The notes below the pieces were generated by a model. The model saw only the letters and a list, made by a program, of their open reading frames with translations. It did no database searches and was not told the DNA's origin. Below, in pieces: positions 17,018 through 25,834 of a stretch of DNA of 64,000 bases. This DNA is from an uncultured Bacteroidia bacterium (GTDB lineage Bacteria; Bacteroidota; Bacteroidia; Bacteroidales; UBA932). The stretch spans positions 1 to 64,000 of the forward strand of contig CADAIT010000008.1 of the NCBI GenBank assembly GCA_902788095.1, read 5' to 3'. The position numbers and the translations under genes are program-made. Position 1 is the first letter of the stretch. Every line of letters starts with the position of its first letter.

Positions 17018-18327
17018 ATCACTTGAGCTGTAAGGTCATATTCGTCGGCCCCGGTAATGCGCACCTGAAGGAATTCGCCCACGAGGGAATACGGCTCGAT
17101 GCCGTCAAATGCCTCGGGGGTGTATTTCACCAGGATTTCACCATCCACCTCCGGGCTTTCGAACTCGCTGCGGCACACCAGGGTGCCTTCTACGAAATCG
17201 TCCACCAGGACACGGACTTCGGTGCCTATCCGGGACTGGTTATATGCAAGAGAAATGCCACGTTGTTCCTCCATCAGGAGGTCCAGGCGTTTTTGTTTCA
17301 CCGCCGCGGAAATGCTGTCGCGGAAGTGCTCCGCTCCATAGGTTCCTTCCTCCTCCGAATAAGTGAAGGCCCCCATGCGCTGGAAGCGGGCCTCACGGAC
17401 AAACGCCAGCAGCTCGTCAAAATCGGCCTGACGCTCACCGGGATGCCCGACGATGAGGGTGGTACGCAGCGCCACGCCCGGCACGCGTTCCCGCATGCGG
17501 CGGATGAGCTCGCGCGTCCAGGCGCCGTTTACATGCCGATGCATCTTGTCCAGCACCCGGTCGCTCACATGCTGGAGCGGGATGTCCATGTAGCGGCATA
17601 CCTTGGGGTTGTTCGCCATCTCTTCCAATACGTCCTCCGGGAAATCGGCCGGATAGGAGTAATGGATGCGCAGCCACGCTATGCCCTCGATTTCCGAAAG
17701 CTTGTGAAGCAGTTCCGCCAGGGCACGACGCCCATACAGGTCCAGTCCGTAGTACGTGGTGTCCTGGGCGATGATGATGAGTTCGCGGATGCCCTGCGCG
17801 GCCAGTTCCCGTGCCTCTTCCACCAGCTGCTCCATGGGAACGGAACGGTGGGCGCCGCGGATGAACGGAATGGCACAGTAGGAGCACCGGCGGTTGCAGC
17901 CTTCGGAAATTTTGAAGTACGCATAGGGCTTGCCCCCCTCCGTCAGTACGCGGCGGAACGATTCTTCCGGCTTGTAACGGCATCCCAATGCCTCCACCAG
18001 CGGAGCCAGGTCCCGTGCGCCGAACCAGGCGTCCACCTCCGGGATGAGGGAAGGCAGCTCTGACGCATAGCGCTGGGAAAGGCAACCGAACACGAGCAGA
18101 CGCCCCACTTCGCCGGCCTTTTTTCGCTCGGCACAGGCCAGGACAGTCTGGATGCTCTGCTCCTTGGCATCGCCTATAAAACCGCAGGTGTTCACCAGGA
18201 GTACATCCACCGGACGGTTTTCCTGTTCCGGTACCAGCTCATAAGCGTGCTGAATCTGGAACAGCAAATGCTCCGTGTCAACGGTATTTTTGGAGCACCC
18301 CAGCGTAATGACCTGCAGCGTAGGCAT
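17014..18327 (-). CDS. rimO: Ribosomal protein S12 methylthiotransferase RimO
   Basis: RimO is a radical-SAM enzyme that adds a methylthio group to the beta-carbon of the conserved Asp of ribosomal protein S12. The 437-residue protein has UPF0004 cysteines at 11, 48 and 82, the radical-SAM motif CNRRCSYC (Cys144, Cys148, Cys151), and a C-terminal TRAM domain. The opening VITLGCSKNTVDTEHLL separates it from MtaB/MiaB. Its ATG directly follows the TAA of the upstream DUF5606 gene with no gap. Confidence 0.96.
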   Translation of the reverse strand: MPTLQVITLGCSKNTVDTEHLLFQIQHAYELVPEQENRPVDVLLVNTCGFIGDAKEQSIQTVLACAERKKAGEVGRLLVFGCLSQRYASELPSLIPEVDAWFGARDLAPLVEALGCRYKPEESFRRVLTEGGKPYAYFKISEGCNRRCSYCAIPFIRGAHRSVPMEQLVEEARELAAQGIRELIIIAQDTTYYGLDLYGRRALAELLHKLSEIEGIAWLRIHYSYPADFPEDVLEEMANNPKVCRYMDIPLQHVSDRVLDKMHRHVNGAWTRELIRRMRERVPGVALRTTLIVGHPGERQADFDELLAFVREARFQRMGAFTYSEEEGTYGAEHFRDSISAAVKQKRLDLLMEEQRGISLAYNQSRIGTEVRVLVDDFVEGTLVCRSEFESPEVDGEILVKYTPEAFDGIEPYSLVGEFLQVRITGADEYDLTAQVI

Positions 18328-18759
18328 TTAAGCCTCCTCCTTGGCGGCAGCTTCGCGGTCTTCGTCGGTCATGAAATCCAGCGAAGCGTATTTTTTGAGT
18401 TCGTTGTACCAATCCACCACCTTCTTCATGTGGGACACATAGAAGCGGTCGGCGTCATAGTTGGGAATGGCTTTGGCGAAGAGAGCCTTGAGCTCCGCGT
18501 CGGGAGCCTTTGCCGACGGGGCATCCTGTTCTCCCAGCGCCTCATGCAGCTTGGTAAACACCTCGGAGAGCTTTACTTCTCCCTCGTCCGTATAGATGGA
18601 GATGTCTTCCAGCGTGGTGATACCGGCATTGGCGGCAAAGTTGGCGCGCTTCTTATCGGAAAGTGCTTCTACGATGGCACCGTTGCGCGACTGGGCGATA
18701 TAATTGAACAGTCCGTGCTGACCACGGATGGAAAGGGTTTTTGCGAGATCGGTTTTCAT
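18328..18759 (-). CDS. DUF5606 family protein
   Basis: A 143-residue Bacteroidota-specific protein whose conserved part begins MKTDLAKTLSIRGQHGLF. The N-terminal half is probably a small beta-barrel-like domain and the C-terminal half contains the helical segment VDWYNELKKYASLDF. Function is unknown. The ATG at 18759 is chosen because the upstream in-frame extension lacks family similarity and contains the -7 box TATATTTG at 18785-18792. It is the promoter-proximal gene of an operon with rimO and the lipoprotein gene. Confidence 0.8.
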   Translation of the reverse strand: MKTDLAKTLSIRGQHGLFNYIAQSRNGAIVEALSDKKRANFAANAGITTLEDISIYTDEGEVKLSEVFTKLHEALGEQDAPSAKAPDAELKALFAKAIPNYDADRFYVSHMKKVVDWYNELKKYASLDFMTDEDREAAAKEEA

Positions 18760-18784
18760 GATATTGTTTGGTTTCAAAATCTTA

Positions 18785-18792
18785 CAAATATA
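18785..18792 (-). promoter_or_regulatory. -7 box of the DUF5606-rimO operon
   Basis: TATATTTG on the minus strand, 25 nt before the DUF5606 ATG and immediately after the coaE stop. Confidence 0.65.
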
Positions 18793-18793
18793 G

Positions 18794-19369
18794 TCATTTT
18801 TTCGAAAAAAACACCTGCTCCACGGCCTCACGGAGCTGCTCCGGCGTTCCGTCGTTGTGGATGACCGCATCTATCCCCTCTTCCGGCAAACGCTGCGCTT
18901 CCATCCGGCGGCGCACCTCTTCCAAGGACAGGCCGTCACGTGCCATGACCCGCCGCTCGCGTATCAGCCTGGATGCGGTAACCAGCACCACGCGGTCGGC
19001 CAGCCCGTTGAATATCGGTTTGGAAAGGATTACAGCCGATTCCAGCACCACAAAAGGGGCCTTTTTACGTGACCGCCAGCGGATAAAATCGGCCCGGACG
19101 GCGGGATAGACCAAGGCCTCCACCTGCTCGCGGGCCCGGGGATTGCTGAAAATGAGGGACGCCAGCGCTTTGCGGTCCAATTTCCCCTCCGGCGTGCGCA
19201 ACGGGACGCCCAGCGCTTTTTCCATCGACTCGACCAGCGCGGGCTTTTTATCGTACAGGGCTTTGGTACGGGCGTCGGAATCGTAAACGGGAATGCCCCG
19301 TGCTGCAAGCAAGGCGCTCACAGCCGACTTGCCACTGCCGATAAGACCTGTTAAAATGATGGTTTGCAT
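18794..19369 (-). CDS. coaE: Dephospho-CoA kinase
   Basis: CoaE phosphorylates the 3'-hydroxyl of dephospho-CoA, the last step of coenzyme A synthesis. The 191-residue protein has the P-loop LTGLIGSGKSAV at its start and the family motif PVYDSDARTKALY. The ATG at 19369 shares one base with the TGA of ybbR, so translation is probably coupled. It is the final gene of nusB-yajC-ybbR-coaE. Confidence 0.94.
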   Translation of the reverse strand: MQTIILTGLIGSGKSAVSALLAARGIPVYDSDARTKALYDKKPALVESMEKALGVPLRTPEGKLDRKALASLIFSNPRAREQVEALVYPAVRADFIRWRSRKKAPFVVLESAVILSKPIFNGLADRVVLVTASRLIRERRVMARDGLSLEEVRRRMEAQRLPEEGIDAVIHNDGTPEQLREAVEQVFFSKK

Positions 19370-20337
19370 CAGCGAAGCTCCACACAATCAAATACTTCCG
19401 GCTCCACCCTATAGTCAAGAACGCCCGAGGGCAAGCGAAGGGTGCGGGGAGCACAACGCCCCGTAAGCGAGGCATTGAAATCCTTCCAGTCGATATACAG
19501 CTTGAAATCCGCTGCGGGATCCTTCGCGAGCGGGAACGCACAACGCATAACCACTCGGGCGATAGAAGGATACACCTGCACATAATGACCGGCAGGAGCA
19601 TTCCAGACCTCGATGGGGACGCTGGTACGCAATTCCACGAAACGGGATACCGGCAGTTCATAACTGACTTCCTCCGCCGACAAACGCACCCCCTTAATGG
19701 ACGCAAGGCGCAATACGCCGTGCTTGGACTCATGGACATCCGACAGCTCCAGACGGGAAGCCACCACCTTTTCCACGGCATCGAGATGGATATCATCGCC
19801 ATAGACCGTTACCGAATCCGGGGTTACGCGGAACGGGCCGCTCTGCATGTACTGGGAACGGAACAGCAAGTTTTTGTGCACTTCCACAGGCACTTTTTTG
19901 TGGTTCTCGGCCGGGAAGATAAATTTAAGCGTATCCGAGATTATCGCCTCCACCTGCGTTCCTTCCCCGAAGAACTGGTTCACGTAGGAGTTGATGGTAC
20001 CGCCTATGACGCAATAGGTATGCGGAGCCGTATTGCGAAGGTCGGCCCGGTCAAACGGGACCAGCACCACGTCGCGTTCCCGGCGGCTGCGTTCCCTCAG
20101 CAGGCGGAATCCGTTGGTCCGGCAACGTGCGCTCACCACGACCGTATTTACGGACTCCAAACCGTGTCCTTCGATATTGCACTGGGCCATGACCGGCACG
20201 CTGATGGTCCCGGAATAATCCTTTGAAAGATTGGTGAGCACCCATATAATTACAGCCAGAAGCAGGGAAAGGATGATGATAACCCCTTCCCCGTTCCAAT
20301 TTTTCATTCCGGCCCTGATGCTCTCTTTCAGGGACAT
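19369..20337 (-). CDS. YbbR-like domain protein
   Basis: The 322-residue protein has one N-terminal transmembrane helix (GVIIILSLLLAVIIWVLTNL, about residues 19-38), followed by an extracytoplasmic region with YbbR-like beta-sheet repeats. In Firmicutes the YbbR protein CdaR regulates the diadenylate cyclase CdaA. No diadenylate cyclase is adjacent here, so that role is not supported by context. The position between yajC and coaE recurs in Bacteroidota. Confidence 0.8.
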   Translation of the reverse strand: MSLKESIRAGMKNWNGEGVIIILSLLLAVIIWVLTNLSKDYSGTISVPVMAQCNIEGHGLESVNTVVVSARCRTNGFRLLRERSRRERDVVLVPFDRADLRNTAPHTYCVIGGTINSYVNQFFGEGTQVEAIISDTLKFIFPAENHKKVPVEVHKNLLFRSQYMQSGPFRVTPDSVTVYGDDIHLDAVEKVVASRLELSDVHESKHGVLRLASIKGVRLSAEEVSYELPVSRFVELRTSVPIEVWNAPAGHYVQVYPSIARVVMRCAFPLAKDPAADFKLYIDWKDFNASLTGRCAPRTLRLPSGVLDYRVEPEVFDCVELR

Positions 20338-20341
20338 GGCC

Positions 20342-20683
20342 TTACTTTTGTTCCGTGTCGGAATAGTCCTTTACCAGGCCCTGCTTGTCCACGCGGAGTT
20401 TCACGTCACCGTCCACACGGATGAGAACGGTTTTTTCGCTCACTTCCACGATTTCTCCGTATATGCCGCCGACGGTAACCACTTTGTCACCTTTCTTGAG
20501 GGCATTGCGGAATTCCTGCATTTCCTTCTGCTGCTTGCGCTGCGGACGAATCATGAAGAGCCACATTACCACGAAGATGGCACCGAACATGAGGATGGTG
20601 GGCCAGGCACTGGGCTGTTGGGCGGCGCCGTCGGCGGGAGCGGCGGCAGGTCCCATCAGAAGGAGGGTGTACAATAGTTTCAT
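20342..20683 (-). CDS. yajC: Sec translocon accessory subunit YajC
   Basis: A 113-residue single-span membrane protein. The helix ILMFGAIFVVMWLFMI is followed directly by the diagnostic RPQRKQQKEM and a basic cytoplasmic domain with GDKVVTVGGIYGEI. YajC associates with SecDF at the Sec translocon. A short N-terminal signal-like hydrophobic segment and a Gln/Ala-rich stretch precede the helix. It overlaps nusB by ATGA. Confidence 0.93.
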   Translation of the reverse strand: MKLLYTLLLMGPAAAPADGAAQQPSAWPTILMFGAIFVVMWLFMIRPQRKQQKEMQEFRNALKKGDKVVTVGGIYGEIVEVSEKTVLIRVDGDVKLRVDKQGLVKDYSDTEQK

Positions 20684-21600
20684 ACAGTTTTGTTAATTAT
20701 GCCTTCGGCCATGCGGTCTTTGATGAGGCGGTCCAGCAGACCGTTCACAAAGCTGCGGCTCTTGGGCGTTGAATAATATTTGGATATTTCTACGTATTCG
20801 TTGATGGTAACCTTGAGCGGAATATCCGGGAAGGTTTCCGCCTCCGCAAGGCCCATGGCGATAAGGACGATGTCCGTGGTGTACAGACGGTCCTGGTCCC
20901 ACTTGGAAACCGATCCGGCAATGAGGTCATGGTATTCCGCATAACGGCCATAAGCGGCGCTCACCAGGGAACGGATGAACACCTGGGCGTCACTCTGGTA
21001 AAGCGGAGGCAGGTTCCAGCGGCCTGTACGCCCCAACTCTTCCAGAGTACGGATGACGCAGCCCAGCACATAAGGGAGGTCGTCGGCCCAATAGATGGAC
21101 AGGTCCTCCAGAATGGTCCAAAGGCTTTCATTGTCCTCGAATTCCTCTTCAAAAACCCGCTTCCACAGGGCGGCGTCCGCGGCGAGCGACGACTCCCCTT
21201 CCTGCATATAGGCCCGGTAATAATCCCTGGTTTTCAGCGTCTCGTACAGGGCGTGCACAAAGGCGTCGTTCTGTTCCCAGGAAAGTTTTTTCTTTTCCAG
21301 CAATTTCCGGAAATCCGGATCTCCTTCCAGCAAGGCGGCTATGCCGTTGCGGACGAATTTGAGGTTGGGATGACGTTCTTCCTCCGTGGGATTGAATTTG
21401 GTGCGGGCCGCTTCCGTCCGGCGGGCCGCCTCCCGGGTGAGTGCCGGAATGACTTCCAGCATATACAGATACAGGTCGCGTGTAGCCTCACACGAGGCTT
21501 CAAGGCCGCCGAGCGCCTCTTTCAACGAAAGGTCCGGATTTTCCGCGTACGCGTAAAGGACCTTGAAAGCCTTGATTCTTAAAATGCGGCGATTAAGCAT
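20680..21600 (-). CDS. nusB: Transcription antitermination factor NusB (long form)
   Basis: NusB binds boxA RNA with NusE (S10) and promotes antitermination of rRNA operons. At 306 residues it is about twice the Escherichia length, as is usual in Bacteroidota. The conserved NusB fold lies in the C-terminal half (LVSAAYGRYAEYHDLI through INEYVEISKYYSTPKSRSFV). The N-terminal RRILRIKAFKVLYAY is also typical. It is the first gene of the yajC-ybbR-coaE operon, with a -7 box (TAACTTTG) at 21621-21628. Confidence 0.93.
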   Translation of the reverse strand: MLNRRILRIKAFKVLYAYAENPDLSLKEALGGLEASCEATRDLYLYMLEVIPALTREAARRTEAARTKFNPTEEERHPNLKFVRNGIAALLEGDPDFRKLLEKKKLSWEQNDAFVHALYETLKTRDYYRAYMQEGESSLAADAALWKRVFEEEFEDNESLWTILEDLSIYWADDLPYVLGCVIRTLEELGRTGRWNLPPLYQSDAQVFIRSLVSAAYGRYAEYHDLIAGSVSKWDQDRLYTTDIVLIAMGLAEAETFPDIPLKVTINEYVEISKYYSTPKSRSFVNGLLDRLIKDRMAEGIINKTV

Positions 21601-21620
21601 GATGTCAAATAAATTTCAGG

Positions 21621-21657
21621 CAAAGTTAGTGTTTTTTAATAAAATTCCCTAAATTTG
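21621..21657. promoter_or_regulatory. Divergent -7 boxes for nusB and DUF3276 gene
   Basis: TAACTTTG on the minus strand at 21621-21628, 20 nt from the nusB ATG, and TAAATTTG on the plus strand at 21650-21657, 30 nt from the DUF3276 ATG. Confidence 0.7.
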
Positions 21658-21687
21658 TAAGCAGAAAACACAAAAACGAACAAAGGT

Positions 21688-22035
21688 ATGTACAGTGAAG
21701 ATTACGAGCGCTCCCACGCTCCGGAGAGAAATTCCGAAGACGTTTACTCCAAACCGGTCCGTGCCGGCAAAAGAACGTACTTCTTTGACGTAAAAACCAC
21801 CAAAGGCAACAACGACTTCTATCTTACCATTACCGAAAGCAAGCGTCGCCAGGAAAGGGATGGTTCCTTCAGTTACGACAAACACAAAATTTTCCTCTAT
21901 AAAGAAGACTTCGAAAAATTCCAGGAGGGGCTGCAGGATGCCGTGCACTACATCCTGCACAATTTACTGCACGACCAGCCCATCCGCCAGTATCCTTCCC
22001 GCGAGGAACAGGAAACATCGGAGGAAGAGTTCTAA
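21688..22035 (+). CDS. DUF3276/PUR-alpha family nucleic-acid-binding protein
   Basis: This 115-residue protein is the Bacteroidota PUR domain (DUF3276) family. The fold is found in bacterial and eukaryotic PUR-alpha proteins that bind single-stranded DNA or RNA. Conserved stretches are KRTYFFDVKTTKGNNDFYL and FLYKEDFEKF, ahead of an acidic C-terminal tail (EEQETSEEEF). Its in vivo target is unknown. It has its own promoter and is followed by a canonical terminator, so it is probably monocistronic. Confidence 0.85.
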   Translation: MYSEDYERSHAPERNSEDVYSKPVRAGKRTYFFDVKTTKGNNDFYLTITESKRRQERDGSFSYDKHKIFLYKEDFEKFQEGLQDAVHYILHNLLHDQPIRQYPSREEQETSEEEF

Positions 22036-22042
22036 CAACATA

Positions 22043-22067
22043 AACCGGCATGCCCTGCCGGTTTTTT
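22043..22067 (+). terminator. Terminator or attenuator after DUF3276 gene
   Basis: A perfect 8-bp stem AACCGGCA / TGCCGGTT (22043-22050 with 22056-22063), loop TGCCC, followed by six Ts. It lies 19 nt before the amidohydrolase ATG. No -7 box is visible between them, so partial readthrough could feed the purine operon. Confidence 0.85.
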
Positions 22068-22085
22068 CGAACCCGTTTCAGCCCC

Positions 22086-23336
22086 ATGATTCTTCTGAAA
22101 AACATTTTGCACGAAAACCGTCGTACGGACATCCTCATCGGGGATGACGGCCGCATCAGCCACATCGGCCCGGTCACACAGCCGTTCCCCGGCACGGAAG
22201 TGGTGGATGGCAGCGCTTATGCCGTAATTCCAGGTTTCATCAATATGCACACCCACGCGGCCATGATACTGCTGCGCGGCATTCACGAGGACCTGACGCT
22301 GTACGACTGGCTCAACCACATCTGGAAAATCGAGGCCAGGCTGGACCGCGATTTCATCTACTGGGGCACAAAAGCGGCTTGTCTGGAAATGCTCAAGGGC
22401 GGGACCACCACCTTCAACGACCAATACTGGTTCTGTCCGCATGCGCGGCAGGCGGCGCTGGACGTGGGCATGCGTCCCGTGGTGTCGTTTATCTTCCTGG
22501 ATTCGCACAATCCGGAGCTGGCCCGCAAACAGCGGGAAGCCTGCATGCGCCTGTATGAGCGCTCCAGGGAATGGGAAGGAGAGACGCCCTTTGCCATCTC
22601 CATCCACTCGGTGTACACGGTATGCAAGGAAAACATCCTCTGGGCCAACCAGTTTGCCCTGGACCACGGGCTCAAGGTACACCTGCACCTGGCCGAAACA
22701 CGCGCGGAAGACGAAGACTGCCGGCGTGCCCACGGCGGGCTCTCCCCCACCGAATATTTTGAACAGCTGGGCATCCTGGGACCGCATGTTATCGCAGCGC
22801 ATGCCCTGCACCTGTCGGACAACGATGTCCGCATCCTGGGAGACCGCCACGTGAACTGCGTACACAATGTATGCTCCAACCTCAAGCTGGCGTCCGGATT
22901 CCGTTTCCGCTACAATGAGCTGCGGGACGCCGGAGCCAACGTATGCCTGGGCACGGACGGAGCGGCATCGGCCAACAACATGGACATGCTGGAGCACATG
23001 AAGAGCACCGCCATCCTGCAAAAGGCCTGGCGACACAATCCCACGGCCATGCCCCTGAAGGAGCTGATGGATTGCGCCACCGTCAACGGAGCCAAGGCCC
23101 TGGGGCTGGACAGCGGCGTCATCCGTACGGGCGCCTGGGCGGATCTCTCCCTGGTGAACCTGAACAATACTTCTTTCCTCTCACCGGGTTCTACGGAAGC
23201 CAATCTGGTGTATGCTGCCCACAGCGACGTCATCTCGTCGGTCATGGTGAAGGGGAAATGGGTGATGCGGGACCGCCATGTCCCCGGAGAGGAAGAAATC
23301 CTGGAAGGCGCCCGTCGCGTTTTATCACAAATCTAA
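22086..23336 (+). CDS. Amidohydrolase, probable methylthioadenosine/S-adenosylhomocysteine/adenosine deaminase
   Basis: The 416-residue enzyme belongs to the MtaD/TrzN-like subtype of the amidohydrolase superfamily, which deaminates MTA, SAH or adenosine to the inosine form. Metal ligands are visible in NMHTHAAM (His55, His57), [11 protein letters not shown] and the GTDGAASAN strand. The ATG at 22086 begins the conserved metallo-dependent hydrolase domain. Two purine nucleoside phosphorylase genes follow 10 nt downstream, which fits deamination to a 6-oxopurine nucleoside followed by phosphorolysis. The exact substrate cannot be fixed from sequence. Confidence 0.85.
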   Translation: MILLKNILHENRRTDILIGDDGRISHIGPVTQPFPGTEVVDGSAYAVIPGFINMHTHAAMILLRGIHEDLTLYDWLNHIWKIEARLDRDFIYWGTKAACLEMLKGGTTTFNDQYWFCPHARQAALDVGMRPVVSFIFLDSHNPELARKQREACMRLYERSREWEGETPFAISIHSVYTVCKENILWANQFALDHGLKVHLHLAETRAEDEDCRRAHGGLSPTEYFEQLGILGPHVIAAHALHLSDNDVRILGDRHVNCVHNVCSNLKLASGFRFRYNELRDAGANVCLGTDGAASANNMDMLEHMKSTAILQKAWRHNPTAMPLKELMDCATVNGAKALGLDSGVIRTGAWADLSLVNLNNTSFLSPGSTEANLVYAAHSDVISSVMVKGKWVMRDRHVPGEEEILEGARRVLSQI

Positions 23337-23346
23337 CCACACTACT

Positions 23347-24174
23347 ATGGATCCAAGAATTGAAAAAATCAATGGGATTGCTGCGCGGCTGAAAGAACGC
23401 ATGGAAGGCCGGCAGCCTGAACTGGGCATTGTCCTGGGCAGCGGGCTGGGCCGACTGGCAGATTCCATCGAAAACCCTATCGTCATTCCCTACCGGGAGC
23501 TGCCCGGTTTCCCCGTTTCCACCGCAACGGGACATAAAGGCAACTACATCATCGGCACGCTGGGCGGTAAAATGGTCATCGCCATGCAGGGCCGCATCCA
23601 CTTTTACGAAGGCTACGGCATGGATAAAGTGGTGCTGCCCATCCGCGTCATGATCGGCTGCGGCATCAAACGGCTCTTTGTTTCCAATGCGGCCGGCGGC
23701 ACCAACCTCGCCTTCCACGTTGGCGACCTTATGATTATCAAGGACCACATCAACCTGCTGCCCAATCCGTTGATCGGCCCCAACTTCGACGATTTCGGCC
23801 CGCGCTTCCCGGACATGACCCGCCCGTATGACCCGGCGCTCATCCGCCTGGCCGGCAGCGTTGCCGCAGAAGAAGGCATCCAGTTGCAGAAGGGAGTGTA
23901 CGTGGGCGGCACCGGACCGTCCTACGAGACGCCGGCGGAATACAAGTATGTCCGCACCATCGGCGGTGACGCCGTGGGCATGAGCACCGTTCCCGAGGTC
24001 ATCGTGGCCCGTCACGCCGGCATCCCGGTATTCGGCATTTCCGTCATTACCAACGAGGCCCATGACGATTACGCGGAAGATTATGAAAACGATGGTGAAG
24101 ACGTGGTAATCGCGGCCAACGCCGCCGCGGACAAGATGACGCGGCTTATTACGAAAATGATTGAAAAACTATGA
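23347..24174 (+). CDS. Purine nucleoside phosphorylase (copy 1, Asn form)
   Basis: A trimeric-type PNP of 275 residues that releases purine base from nucleosides with phosphate. The phosphate site GSGLG (31-35) and GHKG (His63), the ribose-site [10 protein letters not shown] and SNAAGG, and the base-site GPSYETPAE (Glu194) are present. Asn236 in SVITNEAH aligns with mammalian Asn243, the residue that favours 6-oxopurines. Hypoxanthine/guanine nucleosides are therefore the expected substrates. The gene follows the deaminase by 10 nt and overlaps its own paralog by ATGA. Confidence 0.94.
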   Translation: MDPRIEKINGIAARLKERMEGRQPELGIVLGSGLGRLADSIENPIVIPYRELPGFPVSTATGHKGNYIIGTLGGKMVIAMQGRIHFYEGYGMDKVVLPIRVMIGCGIKRLFVSNAAGGTNLAFHVGDLMIIKDHINLLPNPLIGPNFDDFGPRFPDMTRPYDPALIRLAGSVAAEEGIQLQKGVYVGGTGPSYETPAEYKYVRTIGGDAVGMSTVPEVIVARHAGIPVFGISVITNEAHDDYAEDYENDGEDVVIAANAAADKMTRLITKMIEKL

Positions 24175-24995
24175 ATTACGCAGAAACCATACAACTGGCA
24201 TCGGACTATGTGAAAGGACGGCTGGCAGGCCGCCAGCCCCTGGTCGGCATCGTCCTGGGCAGCGGCCTGGGAAAACTGGCCGACCATATCGAGGACCCCT
24301 TGGTGATTCCTTATAGAGACATTCCCGGTTTCCCGGTTAGCACGGCCATCGGCCATAAGGGAAACTTCATTGTGGGCACCTTGTCCGGGAAAACGGTCAT
24401 CGCCATGCAGGGACGCGTCCATTATTATGAAGGATACGGCATGAACCAGGTGGTTCTGCCCATCCGCGTGATGGAGGTTGTCGGCATCCGGTATCTGTTT
24501 GTATCCAACGCCGCCGGCGGCACCAACCTGGGTTATCACGTGGGAGACCTCATGATTATCAAGGACCATATCAACCTGCTGCCCAATCCGTTGATCGGCC
24601 CCAACCTGGAGGAATTCGGCCCGCGCTTCCCCGACATGACCCGTCCGTACGACCCCGCCCTTATCCGCCAGGCGGAGAGAATCGCCGCCAGGGAAGGCAT
24701 CCGGCTGCAGAAAGGCGTGTACGTCGCCTGCTCCGGCCCGTCGTACGAAACACCGGCGGAATATCGCTATTTCCGTCTCATCGGAGCCGACGCCGTGGGC
24801 ATGAGCACCACGCCCGAGGTCATTGTGGCCCGCCATGCGGACATCCCGGTCTTCGGCATGTCCGTCATTACGGACGTAGCCCACGCCACCGACGATGACG
24901 ACTACATCACCGACGGAGAGGCCATCGTCAAGGCTGCCGATGCCGCCGCCGACAAGATGACCGTCATCTTCAAGAGGCTTATCGACCAGCTATAA
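24171..24995 (+). CDS. Purine nucleoside phosphorylase paralog (copy 2, Asp form)
   Basis: This 274-residue tandem paralog keeps the same motifs ([35 protein letters not shown]) and long identical DNA tracts, such as around 23745-23785 and 24569-24609. At the position equivalent to mammalian Asn243 it has Asp235 (SVITDVAH), followed by an acidic DDDD stretch. Asp is used there by methylthioadenosine phosphorylase and is known to admit 6-aminopurines in engineered human PNP. Glu193 is retained. I infer broadened specificity towards adenosine or methylthioadenosine. A terminator follows. Confidence 0.92.
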   Translation: MNYAETIQLASDYVKGRLAGRQPLVGIVLGSGLGKLADHIEDPLVIPYRDIPGFPVSTAIGHKGNFIVGTLSGKTVIAMQGRVHYYEGYGMNQVVLPIRVMEVVGIRYLFVSNAAGGTNLGYHVGDLMIIKDHINLLPNPLIGPNLEEFGPRFPDMTRPYDPALIRQAERIAAREGIRLQKGVYVACSGPSYETPAEYRYFRLIGADAVGMSTTPEVIVARHADIPVFGMSVITDVAHATDDDDYITDGEAIVKAADAAADKMTVIFKRLIDQL

Positions 24996-25011
24996 ATAAA
25001 CATTTTCCACC

Positions 25012-25049
25012 AAAAACTTCCAATACGATAAAACATTGGAAGTTTTTTT
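25012..25049 (+). terminator. Terminator of the purine-salvage operon
   Basis: A 13-bp stem (25012-25024 with 25035-25047), core CTTCCAAT / ATTGGAAG, ends in a T-run to 25049. The -7 box of the next operon begins 2 nt later, at 25051. Confidence 0.88.
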
Positions 25050-25050
25050 G

Positions 25051-25058
25051 TATATTTG
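25051..25058 (+). promoter_or_regulatory. -7 box of the zapA-rny operon
   Basis: TATATTTG, 23 nt before the ATG at 25082. It favours that ATG over the GTG at 25067, which would leave almost no leader. Confidence 0.7.
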
Positions 25059-25081
25059 CACGAATAGTGCTAAAACCGGCC

Positions 25082-25354
25082 ATGCTGGAAGAAATCAAAA
25101 TACAGATTGAACAGCTGATTGCCCGCTATGAGGCTGAGAAGGCGGAGAATCAACATCTCCGCCGGGAGTTACAAGCGTGTGAGGAAACCGGGAAAAACCT
25201 AAGGAAACAGATTGATGAACTGGAATCCGAGATAGAAACCAGAAAACTCGCCCAGGCTTTCTCCGGTGGTCTCCCCGACCCGGAAGCAAAAGCCAAGGTG
25301 GACACTTTAATCAAGGAGATTGATAAATGTATCTCCTATTTGGAGGAAGCGTAG
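25082..25354 (+). CDS. Small coiled-coil protein upstream of zapA
   Basis: A 90-residue protein, nearly all heptad-like: residues 1-60 are rich in Glu, Lys, Leu and Gln (QIEQLIARYEAEKAENQHLR and onward), giving a strong coiled-coil prediction by eye. A short helical tail (VDTLIKEIDKCISYLEEA) follows. I cannot assign a characterised family. Its position one base before zapA resembles pairings in which a ZapB-like coiled-coil protein accompanies ZapA at the division ring, but that is inference from context. Confidence 0.7.
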   Translation: MLEEIKIQIEQLIARYEAEKAENQHLRRELQACEETGKNLRKQIDELESEIETRKLAQAFSGGLPDPEAKAKVDTLIKEIDKCISYLEEA

Positions 25355-25355
25355 C

Positions 25356-25643
25356 ATGGACCAAAAAATCAGCGTAAAGATTGCAGGTCGCATCTTCAAC
25401 CTCACCGCCGGCTCTCCGGAAGCGGAGCAGCTCTACCGTGAGGCGGCTGAAACCATCAACAAACGCTTCGCCGTTTACACCCGCAGCCATCCGGGCAAAA
25501 ACGTCTCTGACCTGCTGTCCATGATAGCCCTCAACGAGACGGTTCTTCGCCTGGGATTGCAAAAAGAGTTGGAAGAGAACAAAAACGACGAACAAGCTTT
25601 GGCAAAAGAGCTGGAACGCTATCTGAAGGACATACAAGCATAG
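25356..25643 (+). CDS. zapA: Cell division protein ZapA
   Basis: ZapA promotes FtsZ protofilament bundling at the septum. The 95-residue protein has the family core KISVKIAGRIFNLTAGSPEAEQLYREAAETIN split over a small alpha/beta head, then a C-terminal coiled coil (LGLQKELEENKNDEQ). It begins 1 nt after the coiled-coil gene. The probable 6S RNA starts right at its stop codon, matching the zapA-ssrS neighbourhood known from Escherichia coli. Confidence 0.87.
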   Translation: MDQKISVKIAGRIFNLTAGSPEAEQLYREAAETINKRFAVYTRSHPGKNVSDLLSMIALNETVLRLGLQKELEENKNDEQALAKELERYLKDIQA

Positions 25644-25830
25644 CCGTCACCCATCGAAAGCTGAAATCAACACGTTTCAACGCGCCGGGTAGACTCAGGC
25701 CGGGGATGACAGGCCCCTTTGTTACCGCAAGGAATTCTGTGCATGCACAGGACGCGGGATATCAGCAACCGGCCGGCTCCCAAATCTTATTCCCATAAGA
25801 TTTTCTGACTAGATGCTGACGGCTTTTTTT
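25642..25830 (+). ncRNA. ssrS: Probable 6S RNA
   Basis: A 183-nt segment is closed by a long stem: AGCCGTCA (25642-25649) pairs with TGACGGCT (25817-25824), and CATC (25652-25655) pairs with GATG (25812-25815); a T-run follows. Inside are an apical palindrome CTGTGCATGCACAG (25737-25750) and a 3'-side hairpin ATCTTA/TAAGAT (25784-25801), as expected for a long rod with a central bubble. The position directly after zapA matches ssrS in other bacteria. 6S RNA sequesters housekeeping RNA polymerase. The assignment rests on size, fold and context; the 5' end may be trimmed by a few bases. Confidence 0.72.
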
Positions 25831-25834
25831 CATC

